From assembly GCA_963978905.1 (NCBI GenBank), contig OZ022259.1, forward strand, positions 5,270,001 through 5,334,000: DNA of 64,000 bases, in the 5' to 3' direction. A program made the position numbers and the translations under genes. The notes beneath the pieces were generated by a model. The model ran no database searches. It saw nothing but the letters and a program-made list of their open reading frames with translations, and was not told where the DNA came from. Positions 57,995 through 64,000 of this stretch are shown one piece after another; position 1 is the stretch's first letter; each line of letters starts with the position of its first letter. The stretch is from Trichostrongylus colubriformis (lineage: Eukaryota > Nematoda > Chromadorea > Rhabditida > Trichostrongylidae).

Positions 57995-59809
57995 GGTATA
58001 TTGGAGTGCTCTTCGTTGCGATGGGAGCAAAGAGCGGAGTTGCTCTAGAGAGCAGGGCAACGTTGGCATGGTTGGACGTGCAGTACAAATCACCCCATTC
58101 GTGATGCAGTGGGCACGAAATCATGTTTTCACAGAGGATGACTACTATGGAGAGGGTCCTACACCTCGGATTTTTGGACGTTTTATTTCATTCCTCCACT
58201 AATACAGTACTTACTTATCAGCGTCTCTACTTTCACGTTCAATAATCGACTAAACCATGCCTCGTGATATCTTGAATATGACCCTTCACCCTAGCATAGC
58301 ACCAGGAAGACCAAAGCTGTTATGGGCGCCGGGTTAGGAGTTCATACATAAAACATCGTACTCTCGAATTTCATATTCTCATGTTGTATGGTGTCGACCA
58401 ACAGCCTCTAACTCAAGCGACATCAGTGAACAGATACTGTTCCTTGTCGAAAGCATCCTGAGCCGGCAGTTCGTTGCACCGGCATTTCACTAATCCCGCT
58501 TCTTAGGTCTCTGTACACACTCGATGTTTTACTACCTAATCAATGAACTATTGATTTGAGAATTGCTGCCCACACCAAAATCAAGGCCCCATAAGTGTTA
58601 CACCTCAAATACTAAATGACTCCCCCAGATAGCCTAATCTTCGGATCTTTGCAAGCGCTGAAAATAAAAAGTGCGAGCCTCGACGCAACCACATACCACA
58701 TGTCTTCCGAAAAAGGGTACGCCGGGACTTCAGGATTCCTCGACAAGGGGCTTGTGATTGCAGATTTCAGCCATGGCTCTAGATGATAATCGAACGTGCC
58801 TTCAACTAACCCGACCTGAATTTGAGTGATCAAAAATTATAATAGTAAAATACTTAGTATTGCTATGCAATAGGCAATGGTTACTGATAATGTAGCGGTA
58901 ATGTAGATGCTTAGAGGGTGGGGGGAGGTGGCACCTGGGTTTCCGTCGAGGGGCGCACTGAAGCGGCTATTTTCCTCACCACCTGGGCGTGCCTTGTTCC
59001 AGGAAATATGCGTCGTTTCCTTCTAGTGCATGTCGCATTTCAATTTTCGCTCAGTCGATGATTGGAACAATTACGGCGTAGCGAGAACTATGCTACCAAT
59101 AGCCGCTGATTGTGGCCAATTGAATTTTGGAAAATCTGCCAATCATTTTCGGACGCAAAGTGCAGCTAGATGCCTGAAACAGAGGATCCGCGGTGTTAGT
59201 TGCTGACTCAATGTGCTCCAGTCACTGTCCCATTCTTTCTCTCCATTTACAAATAGTTGTTGTTCGCATAATTTTCGCATAATTAATTTCAAATCAAGCC
59301 GTTGCGATCTTCACTCAGTCAGCCTTAGTGTGACCTTCAGGTATCCGAAAAATGAGCCATCTTTTAGGCGAATTATGGATAACTAGAGCAGGCAAAAACG
59401 GTGGTAGTTGTGAACCCAACACACATGCGGCGCGTGCTGGGTTCACAACCACCGCGCGACGCGACAGCGGGCGATCTCCTGGTCCTACTCTGCTACCATT
59501 GCGTTCCAGTGAGAGTAACCTTGCTGGTGCTTTGCCAGTGCACTTGAACCTTGTTGGCTCTTGAAGCGAACGCATCATGTTCAGGCAAGCATTGTTTTTG
59601 GCGCGAGAGCTGGTCATTTTGATGTGGCGAAACTCTTCAGCTTACTGTATTCATCTAAGCCTAAGAATATAGAAGCTTCAGGAGCTTTCGTATTCATTCG
59701 TATACCACGAGGGAGGACAAAGTGAGAGCGCATTACCTTCATCGATGCGCAAATTGTAGCAGCGCAGGCCATCGTTCACCGTCGCACCGCGCGGTGGAAC
59801 TGAAGTCCC
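57995..59809. other. No gene recognised
   Basis: Contains weak relatives of repeats at 5.4-5.8 kb and 33.2 kb, and a 30-bp inverted pair around 59410-59455 ('gtgaacccaacacacatgc' and 'gcgtgctgggttcacaac'). No coding or RNA feature is supported. Confidence 0.4.
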
Positions 59810-59917
59810 GGGTGAGGCTACTTACGCCGGAAAATCGCCTGCGGCGAGTGGCCCGGCGGGTGCGAGTTCCAGTGGAAGGGCATGGCAGCCTTCGAGCGAG
59901 GTCTGGGAACATCACTA
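59810..59917 (+). mobile_element. MULE-type MITE, left-end fragment
   Basis: GGGTGAGGCTACTTACGCC and the family interior to 'gggcatggcagccttcgagc'; the right half and right end are missing. Confidence 0.75.
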
Positions 59918-60759
59918 TGACCCTTGCTGCAACTTCACTCAGAGGCAATGTTCTCTATGAATGGAAAGGTAGCTTGTGTAGGGCAAATCTGTGGCGAACC
60001 TCGTGTTGAAAAGTGCGCCTTTAAGGCCTTGATCGAATCTCATCGCGAAGTAGAGCTTTGAGCTGCAGTGTTCACTGGCTGAATTGCGGTGAGGGTGGCT
60101 TAACGTTTGCCGCTGGCTAGCATAGCCTCTCGCCATCTGCATCTGCCCCTCAATGCCTAGTAAGCAGAGGGGCATAAAGGAAAGGAGAGAGGAGTGGAAC
60201 TAGGAATTTTCGCGTCTTCTGGTGCTTCCATTCATTTTCTTCTGCTATTACACTGAATAGCGACTCGACTTTCAGATTCTACGATCGGCCGGAATCGCTC
60301 ATTTCGATGTTTTTAAAGGCGAAAGCCTAAGCTGTCCACACTCTTTGCCTAGCTTCTCCCGCTGGTAAGCGGATCACGTTCGCTGCAAACGTGACCGCCA
60401 CACGTCACAAGCCACGGGGTCTTATAGTCAGCGAGTGCACGCTGGAAAAGACGCCTCCACAGATATAAAGGGAAAAAAGTCCCATTTTGCCCGTTACCAT
60501 TTCATACTTTACAACAGGCCAAATTTCGTTTTTTTTTTTGAACCACAGTTTATTATCACCTCACCTTCATGCAACTCGGGTGTGTACAAAGTAGTAGAAG
60601 TGGAAATTTTCGCACCTTTAGGCGACTCTTTGCACCATAGCTTCGAGGCAGCTTTAGTGAGGAGCAAAAATCAAGAGGTCATGTTTTGCTCTACATCAAG
60701 CTTAAATAAAATCGAGTAACTAGAAAATAATCTTACTGAGAAAGGAAAATTTCAAAATT

Positions 60760-60842
60760 TCAAAAAGAGATCACTGATTTTGATATTTTTGACTTAAGAT
60801 AGCTTCTGATTATCGCCGCAACCCGCGATGCGAAAGTTACTA
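60760..60842 (-). repeat. Left part of a repeat split by a mariner insertion
   Basis: 'tgattatcgccgcaacccgc' and 'gatgcgaaagttac' match 36150-36195. The continuation of that repeat ('ctgagtta...', tRNA-like unit) resumes at 61698 after the mariner. Confidence 0.7.
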
Positions 60843-61695
60843 TTAGGTTGAACCATAATTTCTGTGACACTTTTTATTTTTCTTGCGGAAAACTGTGGAA
60901 GCTTCTGGAACATTTGGTAGTGGGGGGGTATATAAAGCGAGTGAAAAGGACTACTGATTAACACATTCATATTCTCTATGGCTTCAACTAGCAGTGAATT
61001 TACGGCAATATCGCAAAAGGTGCGAAATTCACGAACACCGCCTCGGTTCCTCAGCATGCGAGGCCACTAACAAAATTAACCAGTCGATGGACCCAGGTAC
61101 TGTCTCTCATATGGCGGCAGCCCGATGGCTCGATCGGCTCAAATTGGAACAGGAAAAATTTCAAAAAATTGCATTGGGAAAAAAACTTTTTTTTTGAAAA
61201 TTTTCAAAAAAATGGGAAACTGTTACCATTCAACACGACAGCCACTGCCGATCTCTACTGCAGGCAATTGGACACCGGAGCGGCAAAACTTGCCGGAAAA
61301 ATGGACCAAGACTTCTTCCTCCACGACAACGCTCACCCACATGTGGCAAAGTTGGCGTGTCAAAGGATCCAGGACCTTGGTTAAACGAAACTCCCCCGTC
61401 CACCGTAATCTCCGGGCACGGCCCCAACTGACTACCACCTATTCCTATCTCTGACCCACTTCCCCGACGGACGGCAGTTCAATGATGAGGATGATCTCAA
61501 AATCGACCTCCAGACTTTCTTCAACCAGAAATCCCCAGACTTCTATAACCAAGGCATCTGTCATCTCCCTATTCGCTGGCATTATATTGTTGATTATAAT
61601 GGTACATATTTTGTTGACTGAAGTTAGACACAAATTAAGAAAAATAAATTTGAAATTTTTCGTCAAAATGTAACAGAAATTATGGTTCAACCTAA
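60843..61695 (+). mobile_element. mariner element inserted into an older repeat, inactivated
   Basis: Both ends start TTAGGTTGAACCATAATTTC with TA flanks (60841-60842 and 61696-61697). The plus-strand interior has broken transposase: DQDFFLHDNAHPHVAKLA near 61310-61360 and QGICHLPIRWH near 61555-61590, ending at a stop at about 61620. Several frameshifts and stops. It differs from the mariner at 38688 in TIR sequence beyond the first ten bases. Confidence 0.9.
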
Positions 61696-61748
61696 TACTA
61701 GGACCCTGAGTTACAGACAAAAGACAAACAGTTACAGACAAATGCTTT

Positions 61749-61795
61749 GGTGTCGGACAGGACTCGAACCCGCACTTCATGCCAGTGAGCTAGAG
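61749..61795 (-). pseudogene. tRNA-like fragment
   Basis: 3' half of the same tRNA-like unit as 36220-36293 (minus-strand GCGGGTTCGAGTCCTGTCCGAC). The 5' half is diverged. It forms the right part of the repeat split by the mariner. Confidence 0.6.
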
Positions 61796-62552
61796 CTGAT
61801 GATATGGTATCCGTCTTCAGATTCAGCGCCTATTGGTGCAACAACTCTTTCTTAGTAAGTTTGTTAGATACTGTCATTTAGTGGTAATTCAGAGTGCTGA
61901 TCACGACCATGACACTCATTTTTGGTGCAGACGCCGTTTGGCTCCGTGGCGTCAGCCTTGTTTATTTTTGAGCAAGTGCTGCTAATGTAGCTCAAGTGGG
62001 GGAGGGGGGGCATTTAATTTGTCACTGTCGTCTTTCACCTGCTCCCTACTATTATCAATTGTCATATTATCGCCCAAGCCTTAATTAGGCCGAATTGAGA
62101 AGGGCCTTAATTAGGCCGAATTGAGAAGGGACGGTTCCTCGCTTCTCCTGGGCAAAAATAATGTGTACAGTGTGGTGCCCTTTATTACATCAGCGCTGTA
62201 ATGGCACCCAACGACGCTGTGTCAAACGGATGCCATATCAGTGTTAAGCAAGGCGAAATTCCAGCGAAAATTATTTTTCGGCCAATTCGCGATGATTTGG
62301 GGAATGTTAATTGAGCAGTGCTAAAAAAATGAAATCGATTGTCCTCAAAAGAGAGAAATTAGAATATGTCACTGATAAGACTGATCTGAGCTGATCATCG
62401 ATTTTGTAAATATCTCAGTGAGCACATTTGCATGTTTCCGTCGTACCCTTCCGGGTTCCTTTAGTTACTCAACCTTATTTACGATTGATGCAGGTTTTCG
62501 GGACACACAATCTCTTGATTTTCGCACCTCGTTAACTTTTCTCACATGATAG
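61796..62552. other. No gene recognised; short tandem duplication at 62079-62131
   Basis: The 26-bp unit CCTTAATTAGGCCGAATTGAG plus AAGGG is present twice in tandem at 62079-62131. The remainder has a G run near 61997 and no coding signal. Confidence 0.5.
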
Positions 62553-63239
62553 GTGCAAAGGGTTCGCATACATGCAAAAGTTTTCATTCATACCACCTTA
62601 ACCCACCCATATTTCTCGTCTCTGAAGCTCCAATTTTCCCGAGTCTATGGTTTGTCATTTGATCGAAGCTGGAATAGAATTAACCGTTTTGCGATTGTGG
62701 AATGTACATCATTACAGTTGAAATTTTCCAACGTCGCCATGGGGAGATACAAAAAGAAGAGGACCACAAGAAAACAGGTTAGCGGTTTTGCAAATTTTAT
62801 TTTTTTTTTCTTCAGTTAAACTCATGAGGAACAGCCATGCAGAGATATCTTCAGATAAAACCGCGCATGTAGAGTCCACCATATGCTCACATGCAAACTT
62901 TGCACCATTCTGATGCGAAATAGGCGCTGTTTATGTTTGAATGATTTGAGTGATCTTTGAAAGTAGGAATGCAGCAAGATTTGAAGTGTACGAAAATGCA
63001 TTGAAGCTGATTCCTTAACCGTGCCTACTTTTTGCTTCATCCGTCTTGACTTCTTTTTAGTATTTTCTATTTGATAATATTTCTTTTTATTTCCCTCTTC
63101 AATTTTAATTTTTACCGTATCATACATATTGTTGCGCCGAAGGCAGTGTTCAAGTCGGGCGTCAACAATGTGGTTCGTTTTGGAGCTTGATGTTGCCGTC
63201 ATGAGACTTTTGGAAATGAATTGTACTAAGCTGTAACTA
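62553..63239. other. No gene supported
   Basis: A plus-strand ATG at 62741 opens the basic run MGRYKKKRTTRKQ and is followed by a GT donor, but splicing to the nearest acceptor reaches a stop within four codons. A 126-codon minus frame (63202-62822) is Lys-rich and unlike any family I know. Neither is annotated as a gene. Confidence 0.35.
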
Positions 63240-63674
63240 CAGAAGCGCTCAAAAGTCTTCGGCCAAATGGTTTTCCATTTGTAACTTTTTTCTACTGGAG
63301 CGAGTTATGAGAAATTTCAGTATGTTCTACTTGGAGATACTGCATACTAGGCATACTATTTTGGCGCTGACCGGTGTAAGGTACGTGGATATGAGCAATT
63401 TTGGAAATCGAAAGGCTTATCGACTCTGTGTCGTCCCGCTGTCCCCTTGTCATCAAAAGTCGTGGTTTTCCTACAAAATATTGATTTTTTTTAGGCTTGT
63501 AGCTTTGTTTTTTTAAAGAAAGCCGTTTTTCTTAAACAAGTCTTTTCCTAGTTCTACGGCGGTTTTGTAAAAAATTCTTGTAAAAAACCGAGAGAGGGAA
63601 ATATTGACAATAGGTTTGGGCACCACGTATCAAAAATTTGTCAGATTTGGTCTGGTAACTTTTGAGCGCTACTG
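63240..63674. mobile_element. Tc1-type non-autonomous element, copy 2
   Basis: Ends CAGAAGCGCTCAAAAGTCTT and TTTTGAGCGCTACTG; TA follows the right end. 435 bp, collinear with 54667-55174 but more diverged. The terminal motif is repeated once more just outside, at 63687-63708. Confidence 0.8.
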
Positions 63675-64000
63675 TATGTCTCGCTACTGTATGACTTTTG
63701 AGCGCTACTTCACTGGTTCTGTACTGGACGGCGGGAGCGCGAGGGTGGGAGCAACATTACTTCACATTCCTGGCATGTCGAGGAACCCTACCTTACAGAC
63801 TCATGCCTCCCAATCGCCCCGATCATTGACACGGTATATGGTGAAGGATTGGTGACCTTGACACTCCCCCCTAAACTCAAGGGGTCCGAATGGCAGATTG
63901 GCCATTTGTGAACTCGTGGATTTGGATATAAAGAGGATTCTGTCTAGAAATCACTGAATGAACGTCGAATTGACTAAAGAAGAACGATCGATTACATTTC
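63675..64000. other. No gene recognised at right edge
   Basis: After the repeated terminal motif the sequence shows no coding or structural feature I can support. Confidence 0.4.

Noticed and set aside
4144..61998. Long G or C runs (near 4146, 5551, 9604, 24470, 34795, 35625, 46530, 52080, 61990) as regulatory G-tracts
   Set aside because: They are scattered, strand-mixed and without spacing for quadruplex motifs; likely simple-sequence or assembly features.
62741..62779. Basic N-terminus MGRYKKKRTTRKQ with a donor, possible first exon of a plus-strand gene
   Set aside because: Splicing to the only nearby good acceptor hits a stop almost at once and no second exon was found.
62822..63202. 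126-codon Lys-rich minus frame
   Set aside because: AT-rich, no recognised motif, no splice or neighbour support.
1..64000. CRISPR array, operon of bacterial type, or integrated virus
   Set aside because: No regularly spaced repeats, no Shine-Dalgarno-led gene clusters and no viral genes; introns and transposons show this is eukaryotic nuclear DNA.

Overview
The window looks like nuclear DNA from a nematode, most likely a clade V parasite of the hookworm/strongylid type. Three spliced genes are recognisable, all on the minus strand. Their exons are short, their splice sites are canonical (GT and usually TTTCAG), and much of the space between exons is transposon debris. The species is inferred from gene content and element types; no species marker is present.

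Layout, in minus-strand gene order. (1) Positions 51325 to 29821: a receptor tyrosine kinase with a signal peptide, fibronectin-III-like exons, one membrane segment and a kinase domain with an insert. The last part of the kinase C-lobe was not found. (2) Positions 23961 to 11346: a complete seven-exon CREB orthologue (crh-1, 264 codons plus stop) with the RRPSY phospho-site exon and a C-terminal bZIP. Two perfect palindromic CREs lie about 0.3 kb upstream of its start codon. (3) Positions 4545 to 1: the first eleven exons (335 codons) of the beta-adaptin gene apb-1, which continues past the left edge.

Intergenic DNA and long introns hold many element families. There are about ten MULE-type MITEs with 9-bp target duplications and four Tourist/Harbinger-like MITEs. 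Three mariner relics are present, one of them inserted into an older tRNA-containing repeat. A Penelope-like GIY-YIG fragment lies inside crh-1. Several large foldback elements, two Tc1-type non-autonomous elements, a nearly palindromic pair of tRNA-like sequences and several dispersed repeats complete the set. From about 51.4 kb to 64 kb I see only repeats and unannotatable sequence, with no convincing host gene.

The genes act in different processes: vesicle coat assembly (APB-1), cAMP/calcium-responsive transcription (CRH-1) and cell-surface signalling (the kinase). No operon is evident, because the intergenic gaps are about 6 to 7 kb. No CRISPR array, rRNA or credible functional tRNA was seen.
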